DNA of 64,000 bases from Gadus chalcogrammus (taxonomy: Eukaryota > Chordata > Actinopteri > Gadiformes > Gadidae). A program made the position numbers and the translations under genes. The notes under the pieces are model-generated. The model was not told the DNA's origin, ran no database searches, and worked only from the letters and a program-made list of their open reading frames with translations. Below are positions 34,310-46,598 of this stretch, piece after piece (the stretch's first letter is position 1; each line of letters opens with the position of its first letter). The DNA lies in the NCBI RefSeq assembly GCF_026213295.1, contig NC_079414.1, positions 310,001 through 374,000 on the forward strand, written 5' to 3'.

Positions 34310-35125
34310 GGCAACGGGAGGTATTCTAGTCCGCTCAGCTATTAGCCAGAGAGCTAACGTTATGCATTGTACAAATTCATAATTCAAAATTAGTCTCAGC
34401 CTTTATACAACAAATACTCTAGGGCAGGGGTTCTCAAAGTTTTGACAACTGAGGGCCAATTTAGGAACCCAAAATTTGACTGAGGGCCGCCAAAGGAAAA
34501 AAAAAATTGGCGGGAAACGCCGTCAGCATCCCAGTGGTGAAAAAAAACATTGCACCATGGACCTCCGTGTGTGAGGTCAAGTGAGGTCTAAATCACGAAA
34601 CTGAGGTTCAGCCTTTCAAAGTAATGTACAGTCGGATTAAAACTACGTCAAAGGATTTAATTGAAAGCTAGAGTCAATTTTTCTCTTTATATTTATTTAT
34701 ATTTGTTTAAATTAATAGTGATATAATAATAGAAAATAAATAAAAAAGATTATTATTATTATTATGTTTTTTTTATAACATACATAATTATGTATGTCAT
34801 TGCGGGCCGCCAGGAATGATTCCGCGGGCCGCCATTGGCCCGCAGGCCGCACTTTGAGAACCAATGCTCTAGGGTCTATAGCATATAACCGCGTTGTCTG
34901 ATTACAGTTTAATTGTTATTTTTTTCACAATTTACCAGCTCTCGTTTCGAAGACGACCACGCCATTCGTTTCAATGGGATTCGCGATGGTCAATAATTTC
35001 AACAAGTGTACATATTTATCATGTGAAATTCGTACCAGCCTTTTTACAACAGATTATATAGGGTCTATAGCATATAACCGCATTGCATTTTTTTCACAAC
35101 AGACAATTTGACTGGAAGTACTTAG
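34310..35125 (-). repeat. Repeat R (about 190-bp unit), minus orientation
   Basis: Units carry GGTCTATAGCATATAACCGC, CAATTTACCAGCTCTCG, CATTCGTTTCAATGGGA and CAGCCTTTATAC in this order. A second unit starts at about 35060 with the same GGTCTATAGCATATAACCGC, giving a head-to-tail arrangement. A hAT is inserted at 34425-34866. Other R segments are at 43220-43273, 48105-48291, 50895-51087, 52200-52314 and 54283-54489. I do not recognise the family. Confidence 0.75.
34425..34866. mobile_element. Small hAT in repeat R
   Basis: It begins CAGGGGTTCTCAAAGTTTTG and ends CACTTTGAGAACCAATG, with the 8-bp duplication CTCTAGGG on both sides (34417-34424, 34867-34874). At 442 bp it has no coding capacity. 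Inverted GGGCCGCCA/TGGCGGCCC-like stretches lie inside both ends. Confidence 0.92.
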
Positions 35126-35421
35126 CAGGTAGTTTTTCTTTTTGCGTTTAAGATATTAAGTGATTTCTTGCCGATGATCCATGGCTGCCTTTGTGAATGC
35201 CGGCACATATCGAATAATCGATTATTCGTTCATACCATCCACTGATTATTCGACCATGAAAGTTTTGAGTTATTCACATCCCAAATATGTAACTTTTAAA
35301 GGTATACATAAACTGATCAATTTAAAGTTTTAACTGTTTTGATCCCTTCACTGTACTTCATCCACCACAGTATTGAAAATATTTCTTAAACATTTCACTG
35401 CATACGAGAATGAAATAACTA

Positions 35422-37794
35422 CCGTATTTTCCGCACTATAAGGCGCACCGGAGTATAAGCCGCAGCAGCTAAATTGAATGATGTGTACATAGATAAGCCG
35501 CACTGGACTATAAGCCGCGGGTGTTTTAATATTTAATTAAAATATGCAAGGTTTCGTGCACAGAGGGGATTGTCGGGAAAGAAATGGCTGCTTCAGGAAG
35601 CTCCCATTTATTAACATTTCAACAAACAAGTTGCATATTTGCATAACGTATTCAAGTGTTACCATTTAGTGCAATAGTAGTTACAGAACATATACTGTGC
35701 TGTGTAAACAGTACTGTATCACATAGCGTATCAGACACACAAACTTTTCCACTTTCAAACTTAAACTGTGCGCTCCCAGCGCACATACCGGCAGTGATCT
35801 ACACAGCAGTGGTTTTCAATCAATGGTCCTTGAGGGAGTGCATAGGGGTTCCCCAGCAAAATTAGTTACCGTAATAGCGTCACAAACATTTATTAACATT
35901 GGCTATTTTGGAAAAACCTTAAAAAAGTGTGAACATCTTTGAACATTTATCTACGTTGTAGCCTAGTAGTACCATAACAAAAAACAAAGCTTACAGCGCT
36001 TGACGAGGCAATATCAATGGCTAAATTAAATGTGTTTTTTTAAAAGTGCAAAATAAAGTGCCTGTAACACGACAGTAAGCGAGTAAGCCTAAAGTTGCAG
36101 CAACGAGGCTGCTTAAAATATACGGTAATCAGCCTACCAGAAAAGTCATTAATCCTCGTCTTCATCTTATAGGCTAAGGTGCAGTACACGGCTGTAACCA
36201 GAAAAGTCAAGTCATTAATCCTCATCTCCGTCTTCTTCCTGCGTACTAAAACCACCAAAGTCCTCATCTTCAGTGTCGGAAACGAACAGGCTCAGGGTGG
36301 CTTCGTCAGCCACTCTCCTCTCTCCTTCGTTGTCGCTGTCAAAACCAACGAACTCCTCTTCGTCACTGTCGGAATCGAACAGCCTCTGAAGGGCCTCAGC
36401 TGTGGCGGCGTCCTCCTCTTCATCACGCAGTAGTCCAGCCTTTCGGAACCCGTTAATGATCGTGGATGTTTTGACACTCCTCCACGCCATCAGGACCCAC
36501 TCGCAAACTTGAGCGAAAGTTGCTTTTCGCATGTGACCAGTTTTGGTGAATAATTTATTGCCGCTAGTCATCCACGCCTCCCACTGAACGCGCAGTGGCA
36601 CTTTGAACGCACGATTGACACTGATGTCGAGTGGCTGCAGATCCTTCGTTGTGCCCCCAGGAATCACTGCTGGAATCGAGTTTGTGCTCTTGATGGCTGC
36701 TTTCACATTATCCGTTATATGGGCCCTCATGCTGCCCAAAACGAGCAAAGCTTTTTTTTGGCGAAAGAATCCTCCAGGGCGCTTGACGTAGCACTCATTC
36801 AGCCACTCCTTCATCCCGCTTTCCATCATCCTACCTTTCTTGTTGACTTTAAAGGAGATGCCGTTCGGGATCTTTTCTTTCGGCATTGTAATCAGCTTAA
36901 AAATCACCATTGGCGGAAGCTTTAATCCAGATGCTGTGCAGCCAAGAACACAAGTGAAATTCGTTCTCTCGTGGCCAGTGGTTCTCAACGTGATGGACGA
37001 TTCACCTTTCTTGTTAACAGTCCTAGTGAGAGGCAGGTCAAACTTCAAAGGCACTTCATCCATATTTATGATCTGGTCCGGTCCGATGGAATATTCCTCT
37101 ATCTTTCTTTGTGTGAATTCGCCGAAGTTTGTTATTTTTTCCTTGTAGTCGGGAGGGAGTTGCTGACACACAGTCGTCCGCGCCCTGATGGACAATCCCT
37201 TTCGTCTCATAAATCTGAAACACCAGGATGGTCCACCTCTGAAATTTTCAATTTTCATTTCGGTGGCGACTGTTTTAGCTTTCAGTCGGATATGCTTTTT
37301 TTGACTTCTTGCATTGAGACAGTTCTTCCGGCTGGCGTTTCCAACGTCTCACCATTGACTCATTGATGCCAAGGCCACGTGCAGCAGCTCTATTTCCTTA
37401 TTTTACAGCCAGATTGACTGCCTTTAACTTAAAAGCTGCATCATATGCATTTCTACGTTTGTTTTCCATAATGAGTAATATTTGTCTTGCTCTCGTTCTC
37501 GTTCTGTCTTTCGTAGCCTACCACTCTCGGTTCCACTTTTACTTTCGCGCGCTACCTGAGGCTTTTCCGGCCTCCAGCGTTACCTGCTGGAGCCCGCCAC
37601 TGGTGGCGGGGTGCGGACCGGTCAGAGAGCCCATAGAGTTAAAGTCGGTGGACTGTAACCTGTCAAATCCATAGATTTAGGAGGTCCCCTAGTGGCCGTT
37701 AGCTGTAAAAATCCATAGATTAGCCGCACCGTTATATAAGCCGCAGACTTGAAAAATGGGGAAAAAGGCGCGGCTTATAGTCCGAAAATTACGG
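35422..37794 (-). mobile_element. pogo/Tigger-like Tc1-mariner element
   Basis: The ends CCGTATTTTCCGCACTATAA and TTATAGTCCGAAAATTACGG are inverse copies and are flanked by TA (35420-35421, 37795-37796), as required for this superfamily. GCCGCAGACTT/TAAGCCGC motifs repeat inside both ends. A minus-strand transposase covers 37480-36215. Bases 35640-36200 hold non-coding sequence with a CAGTGGTTTTCAATCAATGG piece that may be another insertion. Confidence 0.85.
36215..37480 (-). pseudogene. pogo-type DDD transposase, inactivated
   Basis: The N-terminal HTH part (37480-37260) reads MENKRRNAYDAAFKLKAVN, then a stop, then GNRAAARGLGINESMVRRW, and is followed by a second stop. The main 347-codon frame (37258-36215) has the CENP-B-type HTH remainder and the catalytic domain. 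It holds NMDEVPLKFD (Asp 67), LLVLGSMRAHIT and LQPLDISVN (Asp 211). The second catalytic Asp expected in the LVLDSMRAH motif is Gly 175. The C-terminus is acidic (SDSDEEEFVGFDSDNEGE). It cannot be an active enzyme. Confidence 0.85.
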
Positions 37795-37796
37795 TA

Positions 37797-38270
37797 AGCT
37801 AAATAAGCCTTTTACAACAGTATGTAATAATACAAAAAAGACCAAATCCTCAAAGACATCTATTATCCTGCTATAGCATTGGATTCCCAGCTGTTCCTCC
37901 ACTCCCCTCCTCCCCCTGCACCCTATCCCTGATGGAGTCCATATAGGAAACCCAGGCTTTTGATCTCAATCAGATACCGAGATATGACATGGAGAGGTTG
38001 TAAATTGGCTGCCAAACTAGAAGGATTGTGGCAGCTTTACAGTAAACCATGATTTGGATTTGTTTCCTCCCTTTGAAATGTCCCATCAAACACATCAAAG
38101 CAAATCCATTATTATTCCAATATACCGGCCGGATCGTGATCTTCCCCCAGCTCTTCAGCAGAGCTTCTGTGTTTTTGCTAGCACAGTCCCATGGGTTCAA
38201 GGACTTGATCTTACGGTTTGGGTTCCTTTGCTGGGCGGAGCAGTAAGGTCATACAAAGGTCATATCCTAC
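37797..38270. other. Unannotated interval between elements
   Basis: No clear gene or element ends. The CCTTTTACAACAGTATG at 37808 resembles part of repeat R (AGCCTTTTTACAACAGA near 35037), so an old R unit may be present. Confidence 0.35.
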
Positions 38271-38291
38271 TAGGGATGCACGATATATAAG

Positions 38292-38775
38292 CAGTGTTTC
38301 CCCCAGTAAATGTCTCAGTCAAGGTGGTAAGCAGTCGGTGGTGTTGTTGAGCGCGGCGTCGAAAAATTTTGGGGGTATTTTGCTCAAAGATGCCAGTACG
38401 CATGAATGAAATAAACGACTGTTTATTTCCATATAAATAAACAACAGTAGGTACAAATGTTGTGCAAACATGCAGACACTACAAAATAAAATTAAAGAAA
38501 AGTGCAAATTAAATACAAATAATGGACAATACACTTAACTTTTGTATGCAAATTCAACTATTTACAGTTCCTTTTTTGGATCTTATTTGCGGCACAGCTG
38601 ACAAGAGGCATCAGTGCATGCAATTATGCGTGGCTGTGCAAAGAACAGTTCCAGCGCCCTGCTGTAATTGAACTTTTTTTTTTTTTTTTTTTTTTTTCAA
38701 TACATTGGTAGTCAAGGCGGGACCCTAGTCTTGTTAAGGCGGCCGCCTTAACAAGATAGTGCTGGGGGAAACCCT
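38292..38775. mobile_element. Small hAT-like element
   Basis: The ends CAGTGTTTCCCCCAG and CTGGGGGAAACCCTG are inverse copies with one mismatch. Flanking hexamers TATAAG and TACAAG match at 5 of 6. Inside, GGTGGTAAGCAG and a C/T-rich tail with a run of T (38670-38697) are seen; no coding capacity. Confidence 0.65.
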
Positions 38776-38897
38776 GTACAAGCATTAATATCGGTATCAG
38801 TTTCGGCTGATCGGCATTTTTTAAGGCAAGGCAACTTTATTTATATATAACTTTTCATACACAAGGCAGACTCAAAGTGCTTCACATATAAACATTG

Positions 38898-40459
38898 TCA
38901 TGCAATAAAATAATAGATAAGTAAAAGAAAACATATGCAAAGAAATGAGTAAAATAGAAAGTTAAAAAGGAAAGTTAAAAACTTTCCAAAAAGCTTTTTG
39001 GAAAGTGCAATATATTTAAGATTTAGCAGAAAGCTAAAGCAAACATAAAAGTCTTGTCTTGTTTTAAAGGTGCTCAGAGTTGGGGCAAGTCTTAAATCCT
39101 CAGGGAGTTTATTCCAGCTTTTTGTTGCATAGTAACTAAATCCTGCTTTCCCATGTTTCATGGTTACTCTGGGGATAATTAACAGATTGGTCTCAGAGGA
39201 TCTTAGTGGTCTAGAAGGCTTATGTAGTGGAAGCATATCAGTTAAATATTTTGGGCCTAAATCATGTAAGGATTTAAAGGTTAGCAACATCATTTTAAAA
39301 TCAATTCTCTGACCTACAGGAAGCCAATGTAACGATTTAAGAATTGGTGTAATATGTTAAATTTTTTTGGTCATTGTTAGAATTCTAGCAGCAGCATTCT
39401 GAACAAGCTGAAGCTTTCTCAGTTTGTTTTGGGAGACCTGTAAGGAGACCATTGCAGTAATCAAGCTTACTAGTGATAAAGGCATGTACAAGTCTTCGGT
39501 GGACATGAGCCCTCCAAGTCTTGCTACATTTTTAAGGTGATAATATGCCGATTTTCTAACTGATTTGATGCGACTGTCAATGTAAATCTGAATCCATGAT
39601 AACCCCTAGATTTATGGATTTCATTGAGGTTTTCAGGGACAGAGTGAAGGTGCTGGGTTACTTTAAGCCTTTCCGTTTTAGAACCAAATACCATTATCTC
39701 TGTTTTGTCATTTAGTTGAAGGAAATTTCGGCACATCCATTCTTTCACTAGCTCAATGCACTGGCACAGAAGATCTATGGGCCGATAGTCATTTGGTGAT
39801 ACATAGATTTGCGTGTCATCAGCATAGCAATGATGGTCAATATTGTTATTTTGCATGATTTGCCCTAGTGGGAGCATGTAGATGTTGAATAAAGAGGGTC
39901 CTAAGATCGAACCTTGTGGGACTCCACATGTCACGTTGGTTGATTCTGATACAAAGTCGCCAAAGGAAACAAAGTAGTTCCTATTTTGTAGGTAGAACCT
40001 GAACCAATTTAAGACTGTGCCTGAAAGCCCAACCCAGTTTTCTAACCTGTCCAGAAGTATTGTGTGGTCTACAGTGTCGAATGCAGCACTGAGGTCAAGT
40101 AGCATTAGTTTTGAGGTTTTGCCAGAGTCTGTGTTAAGACGGATGTCGTTTACAACTTTAGTAAGGGCGGTCTCAGTGCTGTGCAGGAGACGAAATCCTG
40201 ATTGGAAGGTGTCATAGTAACCAGTTGATGCCAGGAAGTGATTAAGTTGCTGGAGGACATATTTCTCAATGATTTTACTTATGAAGGGTAGATTTGATAT
40301 TGGTCTGTAGTTGTTAATAATAGTGGCATCTAGGCTCCACTTTTTTAAAAGGGGTTTATTAACGGCAGTTTTCAAAGCTTTTGGGAAGTTGCCTGACTGG
40401 AGAGAGTTGTTAACTATGTGCAATATGTCTACTGCTAGGCAGTCGAAAACATTCTTAAA
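38898..40459 (-). pseudogene. L2-type reverse transcriptase
   Basis: The frame 40459-39524 has NYRPISNLPFISKIIEKYVL, FQSGFRLLHSTETAL, LMLLDLSAAFDTVDH (first Asp), CGVPQGSILGPSLF and CYADDTQIYV, so the catalytic YADD is intact. The last part leaves the expected frame after NLNEIHKSRG. The C-terminal block LLTFKSLHDLGPKYL, SRPLRSSETNLL and SWNKLPEDLRLAPTLSTFKT lies downstream (39293-38898). The region between holds frame breaks. It would have copied element RNA onto nicked DNA; the truncated 5' end removes the endonuclease. Confidence 0.8.
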
Positions 40460-42568
40460 GGTCCCATGACATGAAAATCTCACTTTATGAGGTTTTCTAA
40501 CATAAATATGCGTTCCCCTAGCCTACCTATGGTCCCCCAGTGGCTAAAACTTGCGTTTGGTGTAAAACGAGCACTAGCTGTTCTGCTCGCCTTTGAAAAA
40601 GCTGAGGCTCAAGCGTGCTGATTTGGAATGTCTTTATTTATGTCGTCATAAAGCATCTAAGCTCCTCCCCTTACTCTGCCTGGCCCGCCCAGAGACGTTG
40701 GCCCGCCAATGAGACACAACCGTGCGAGCTCCACATGTGTGTGTGAATACATACACTGTAACGCAAGTGTTTCTTGTCGGTTCTTTGACGTCTCTTGTAT
40801 TTACACAACGAGACTGTAGTGGGGGTTATCTGAGCCATGGTTGAGAAGGAATTGGGGAAAGGAACTTTGGCTTTGACTCGCTGAAGTACATGAAAAGCGA
40901 CATGCCGCCGGTTGCAGCGAGGCACCATCGCCCGGAAGCGGGCAGCAGGCAGCGCACGGTTCAGTCTACTTCACATTGATGTGAAAGTGGAAGAACCAGA
41001 GACGTCGCAGAACCCAACAAAGTCGTTTGTGATTCATAATATCGTCTGGAGGCCCACACATCTTTTGGCTGTGATAATATGTATTGTATGATATAGATAT
41101 CTATGTATTATATGATATTATTTAGATATAGAGCTCCAGGACGTGGAGGTGTTGTACACTTCCTTGTTATTTGGATAACCGTTCTGCTTTTGGTGTTATG
41201 GCGCATAACACGTCGGACTGTCGTCTCTGGTATTTCTACAACGAGACTCGTAGTTTGGGTTATCTCAGCCAAGGTTGAGAATGAATTGGGGGGAAGGAAC
41301 TTTGGTTTTGACTCTCTCAAGAACATGAACCACGACATGGAGGAGAATGGGATTGTTGGCGGCGAATGTCTCCCGCTTGCAGGGGCGGCCTTCCCTACAG
41401 GCGGGTTAGGCGGCCGCCTAGAGCGCCATCTAGAGGGGGAGCGCAAAATAATGCGCCCGAAAAAAAAAAAAAAAAAAAAATTTCCCTCCTGGCGCATATT
41501 TTTGCGCCCCTTATATATCTCCAACCAATATTTTGACATTAAAAAAAATAAAATGAGCCAAAAAATCGAAAACGGAAGGGGAACCTACCTCCTTGGTTTC
41601 GTCAGAACATGCTAGTACTATAAGGCGTTTGATTAGAGTGTTTTCAAGAATCGAGAATCAAGAACGAAATCAAGAAAATTAAGAGGCAAAAGCAATCCGG
41701 GGCGCAATTTTTTCCTCCGTGGATTTTATTCTTGAATTAATGTTTGTTCATCGTTGCGATCGTTGTTGTTTATGTGAAAGAAATGCAGTTACAGGGCAAA
41801 ACAGTTTTTCAAGGTTGCAATTCAGTTTTCGTGGGGAATTAACGAACTATTATTTTTTTTTTTTTTATTATTATTAATATTATTATTTTATTTTTTTTGC
41901 GGAGGGGGGGGGGGGCGCCAGGAGTGAAGCTCGCCTAGAGCGCCAAATGTGCTGGGGCCGCCCCTGCCCGCTTGAGCCCCACTGAGGGACCACCGCCGGA
42001 GGCGGAGGTGCCTAAGCGCTGCCCGGCAACAATCCCTTTCTCCTCCTTGTCGGTTCAGTCTACTTCACATTGATGTGGACGTGGAAGAACCAGGAACGTC
42101 GGAGAACCCAACGAGGTCATTTGAGATTCATAATATCGGCTCACACAGCTTTTAGCCGTGATAATATATATTATATGATATAGATATCTATGTAGGCTAT
42201 ATGATAATATTTAGATATAGAGCTCGAGGACTCCCGTGTGTTCTAGAATATTTACAGAACACGGCTAAAGGCTGTGAGCGCCTCGCCATTGCGATACATC
42301 CACTGTAAACAGAGCGCATGGTACCGTGGCTGCAAGCAGCTCAGGGCCACACCCCCACCCTCCTCCTTGACCCGCCTCACTCCCCCTCATTTGCATTATA
42401 GCTACAGACGCCAAAACAGCACATTTGGGGGAAGCTCAATGTGCGACTGGCTCGGAGTGGCTGTAACTCTGCACCACGGCTGAATTTCGGGAACGTCTTT
42501 GAATACTGTGTTAGTTTCCCACTGATACCTATGTTAAAGAATACATAAAATAGCATGTCATGGGAACT
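40460..42568. mobile_element. TTAA-specific fold-back element, copy b
   Basis: The TTAA flanks are at 40456-40459 and 42569-42572, with ends AGGTCCCATGACATG and CATGTCATGGGAACT. It is oriented opposite to copies a and c. Modules shared with them include GAGCTCCAGGAC, the TAGATATCTATGTA block and CTTTTGGCTGTGATAATA. A further hAT sits at 41380-41966. It split the L2 LINE. Confidence 0.85.
41380..41966. mobile_element. Small hAT inside TTAA element b
   Basis: It begins CAGGGGCGGCCTTCCC and ends GGGGCCGCCCCTG, with the perfect 8-bp duplication CCCGCTTG (41372-41379, 41967-41974). The interior has a run of about 21 A, a poly-G stretch and CGCCTAGAGCGCCA repeated inverted near both ends. No coding. 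Confidence 0.92.
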
Positions 42569-43219
42569 TTAAAGAGGTTGGCAGGTAAATTATCAAGGGG
42601 ATGGCTTTAGTTGTGTCAGTTTCCACAAGAGTTTGGGAGTCTAACATTAAAGCATGCCATCCTTGCCAAGCTACTTTTGCCTGAACAGGGTGGTAGTGCA
42701 ACATTTTTGTTTGATGTGGAAATATTGATGGCGCGTCTGATGCCTTCAATTTTATCAGTATAAAAAGCTGCAAACTCATTGCATTTCTGCGTGGAATGGA
42801 GATCAGGTGGAATTTGTGTTGGGGGGGGTTGGTCAATCTGTCAACGGTTGCAAATAGGGTTTTTGCATTATTAGTGTTGGTTTTAATGATATTGGAGAAA
42901 AATGTTTCTCCAGCACTTTTTAAGTCTAACTCCAGATGGAGTCCATATGCCGATATTTAGCATATCGGCATCGGCCCGATGAGTAAAATTAGGCCGATAT
43001 CCACAACCGATGTATATCATCTAGTTGCTGTTTGTGTGTCGGGAGAGGGAAAAGGAGGGGGAGGGGGATTTGGCCATGTGTGTAGAAGGATTATTTGTTT
43101 ATCAACACGGCGGATATGCACGCAGAATGATCGCAAAAAAATAAATGTTTGACCGGTTGCAATGGTTATCTCTGTGTGTTTAATTTGCAGTTGCGGTGTT
43201 AATTAGCGATGTTGTCAGT

Positions 43220-43273
43220 TTACTGTTACATAAAACTGTAATCAGAAAACGCGGTTATATGTTATAGACCGGC
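43220..43273 (+). repeat. Repeat R fragment
   Basis: AAACTGTAATCAGAAAACGC then GGTTATATGTTATAGACC match the 3' part of the R unit (compare 51051-51087). It directly precedes a hAT end at 43274, as R does at other sites in the window. Confidence 0.65.
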
Positions 43274-43860
43274 CAGGCCTCGACATTAACGGTTGCCCGC
43301 TTGCCCGGGGCAACTAAAAGTCATATTTGGGCAAGTTGAGATTGATTTCTGGTTGCCCGAACAGGCAAGTGGATTTTGGGTGGATGTTAATATAAAGACT
43401 ATTTATTCAAATATTTTTAGAAACTATAACACAAAATATAAGTATTTGCAATTGATCAGCGCGCCGTCTTCTCTTCTCTCGGAAAGCGAGTTAACAGACA
43501 CGCATCGCTTCGGTGCGAATATAGCTCCGCCTTCTGTCACTCGCAGTGCGTTCTCTGGCCGTGATTCGAAGGTGTTAGCTGAAGGTTAGCCAACAAAGCT
43601 AGCATCGCAAGTGCAGCGCCTCCGCAAACGGTTTAGGTAGGGTGACCATATTTTGATTTCCAAAAAAGAGGACACTCAGCCCGGCCACGAGATAGCCTAC
43701 TTAAATGATACTCGCAGTTTACCCAAAGATTCCCTATAATTTTAATGTATATATGTATGGATAGAATATTTTGTTATATTACAAAATAATATCTCTGAAA
43801 GACAGAAATTCAGATAGGCTTCATAGAGGTTATTTAACTTTTTTTATTATGCCTCAATTG

Positions 43861-43869
<9 letters not shown>

Positions 43870-43935
<66 letters not shown>
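43870..43935 (+). repeat. (TA)n microsatellite
   Basis: A pure TA run of about 66 bp following a run of A. Such tracts extrude cruciforms readily. A short (ATCT)n run lies in the same element at 44637-44668. Confidence 0.97.
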
Positions 43936-43938
<3 letters not shown>

Positions 43939-44312
43939 AAATAAATGTAAAATCTCTGGAATAAAATAATGATAGAAATAATGTCTCTTCTGTGTTAGAA
44001 AAATGAACTAGTAAAATAATAGCTCTCTTTCAAATCTTAGTGGACAAATAAATAAATAAATAATATGAAATAATGTTCTAAATGATACCTCTTCTGTATT
44101 AGAAAATCCAACTGTAACAATATATTTCTCACTAAATGTTCAGTGTAATGTAAAATAATAAAAAGTACCCTCACAAGATATTACTTAAAAAAAACAAATA
44201 TATTATTAACAAAAAACATATGGATATGAACAAAATAGATATTAACAAAAAACAAAATCTTTAGTTATCTTCTTCATCCTCCTTGTCTACCCATCCATAT
44301 TTTGCAGTAGAG

Positions 44313-44937
44313 CAGAGGTGCGTTCAAGTTCAGCGAACATAGGCGAACGTTCGCAACAAACGCGTTGACATTAAACAATTAATTTTGAACGATTTTTGAA
44401 CACCGTTCTAAACAAACTGTAAACGGAAAAATTGGATACGAAGGCCATGGTATTAGCGGCAGCCTCCATGTTAATGGAAGTGTTTACAGAAGAGGGTTTG
44501 CAAGTGGTCGACCTCATTGAAAGCCTACTGCAGACAACCAGTACGGAAAATTCAAGAATAGAGGGCTACGTCACCGAAGTTGTACCCACTTACTGCGATA
44601 TACTGGATACTTGAATTTCCCCCGGGATTAACAAAGTATATATCTATCTATCTATCTATCTATCTATAACGTTCAAATCGCATTTTAGGATGCAAAAGAA
44701 ACGTTTTATCTATTGCTTTCTGTGTAGGAAAGGAGTAAATGATTTCAATATAGTTTAGTTTAATGCCATGGCAACGAATGTCACTTAGCCGAAGAGAGCA
44801 TCTGTTTGTGGAGAACTACCTCTTCAGACAGTTTGCCTTTGTTCGTAAACGTTTGCTTGCTTATGTTCGTTTAACGGAAAATGTTTAAAATCGTTCGCGA
44901 ACGTTCGCCTATGTTTGCGATTCTGAACGCACCTCTG
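44313..44937 (+). mobile_element. TIR element with Harbinger-like remnant
   Basis: The ends CAGAGGTGCGTTCAAGTTC and GAACGCACCTCTG are inverse copies, followed by GGCGAACG/CGTTCGCC. No target duplication was found. The + strand frame 44432-44614 includes AAASMLMEVFTEEG and RIEGYVTEVVPTYCDIL, faintly like the N-terminus of PIF/Harbinger proteins. The class is uncertain. Confidence 0.45.
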
Positions 44938-46598
44938 ATCTTTCCCAGCAGTTTTCGGTTGCTCAACATGTAAGCATGAAAGTTGTTGTTGAAGCTGCCG
45001 CGTCTGGTCGTACGTCCTGATTAACGTCTGTACGTCATACGACGTCTTCTCTGGCGATGCGTTAAATGGCTACTGTAATAACGCTAACCCACAATGACAA
45101 CGGCACACACATATACACGCACAGAAGGAAAACCGGACATTATCATCAATTAATAAAAAAAAAACGGACGCCCCGGACGAGACGTAAAAAGTGGACATGT
45201 CCGGGGAAAAGAGGACATTTGGTCAGCCTAGTTTAGGTAGAAGGAAAATGGAGGAGTGCAGTTTGGAAGTACTTTGGATTGAGGCAAATTACCAAGGAAA
45301 GTCATATGCAAGAACACGGTTTTGGGTTTCATAACTGTGCACATGCACAGCAATAGCGATCTTTTTCACGAAATTGGACCCTCACAAACTATATATTACA
45401 TGAAAGCTGAGCCTCCACTTATTCCAACAGTCCAAACCATATCATTCTGTGACTAAAATTCGCAAATAACAACTTATGAAAAAACGTCCCCTTTTCTTTT
45501 AACAACCAAAAATGAAGTATTACCTTTGTGATTTTTGTCCACAAAGTTGATTCTGGTCGAATAAAACCACCATAAACAGATAACCCAGTGTCTAGGCCAA
45601 ATTTAGCAACTAAACATGGTATTTTCAATCAATGAATAAGAGAAGGTTTCTTAGGAAATAGGTAAATTGCCTTCAATCAGAAAACGTATTCTTCAGCGCA
45701 ATCTAGTGGCCATATGTTTATTTGCGAGTGTTTGGCTTGGTGCATTCGAATATATTTGCCCTGAAATTTAAATAGAGGTGTCAAGTGTCAAAATTGTAAG
45801 ATATCTACCTTTATTTGTGTCTCAGAGTAAGACATCGCTCCCAAATGATAACAACCAACTGATAATTATTTCAGGTGGAAATGTTATCTTCCACTTATGC
45901 TGTGTTCCATGGCTTTATTCACTTTAACCAAGTATCATCCCCATTGAATATTTCGCTTGCACAACAATCTTTCTTTGGCACAAAGATGAAATTATCGCCC
46001 TAGCAGTTGTGGAGATATACTCTATTTACTTTGGGTATGTTCTTTCCTGAAAAAAACTTTTCCCCTGATATCCAAAATGCTATAGAATATCGATATTTTT
46101 CCAGGTATAGTGTCAAAGTTAGAAAATCCAGTATCGTGACTGACAACACTACTAGAAACGCGATTGTTATCATTCAGTTAGAGCTACAAGAAACGTGAAA
46201 GTTAAAAAAGACATATCTTTGCTACTACCTCTGACATTTAGTCAAGTACATTTGCATGAAATCATGCAGGTCTACATATAACTTGGCGATAGCTTTAATA
46301 GGTTGCAACGGTGGACTGAAATCACTTCATGGCACGATATGACCGCTCGATAAATAAGTAAACAAAGGGAAGTTTGTTATTTTTTAAGCACAACATGTGT
46401 GGAAGCTAACATTCAGCTTCAGTCTGAGCTAGGATGATTTTTCTGAGCCCCCCCAAAACCAGGCCGCATGCCTGGCAAAAAGAGGCCTGTTCAAGATTCT
46501 GATTATAATTTGGGCAAGTGAACATCACATTCGGGCAAGTTGAACCTGACCTGTACTTGCCCGATGGGCAAGTGCTTTTGAAACCTTAATGTCAACAG

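Larger units (their letters stand above)
38817..42935 (-). mobile_element. L2-type LINE, 5'-truncated, with an inserted TTAA element
   Basis: The minus-strand element starts before 42569, is interrupted at 40460-42568, carries the RT at 40459-39524 and the conserved tail at 39293-38898, and ends near 38817 in the AAGGCAAGGCAACTTTATT tail. Many parts of this LINE are common in fish. Limits are inferred from where the enclosing hAT sequence resumes. Confidence 0.75.
38271..43023. mobile_element. hAT element carrying a LINE and a nested hAT
   Basis: The left end TAGGGATGCACGATATATAA and right end CGATGTATATCATCTA resemble each other as inverse copies, and CGGCTGATCGGCAT (38806) pairs with ATGCCGATA... 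(42949) inside. No 8-bp duplication could be matched, so the borders are tentative. The interior is a hAT (38292-38775) and an L2-type LINE (38817-42935). Confidence 0.5.
43639..45230. mobile_element. Nested hAT with microsatellites
   Basis: The ends AGGGTGACCATATTTT and GGACATTTGGTCAGCCTA are inverse-related, and GTTTAGGT is duplicated at 43631-43638 and 45231-45238. It contains a (TA)n run (43870-43935), an (ATCT)n run (44637-44668) and another inverted-repeat element (44313-44937). Confidence 0.8.
43274..46598. mobile_element. hAT-like element, right terminus damaged
   Basis: The left end CAGGCCTCGACATTAACGG is mirrored at the right by AAACCTTAATGTCAACAG, followed at once by the next element (46599). 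GGCAAGTTG...TTGCCCG motifs occur near both ends. The last bases of the right terminus seem replaced and no duplication could be matched. Inside are a hAT (43639-45230) and non-coding sequence (45231-46560) in which I see no gene. Confidence 0.55.
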
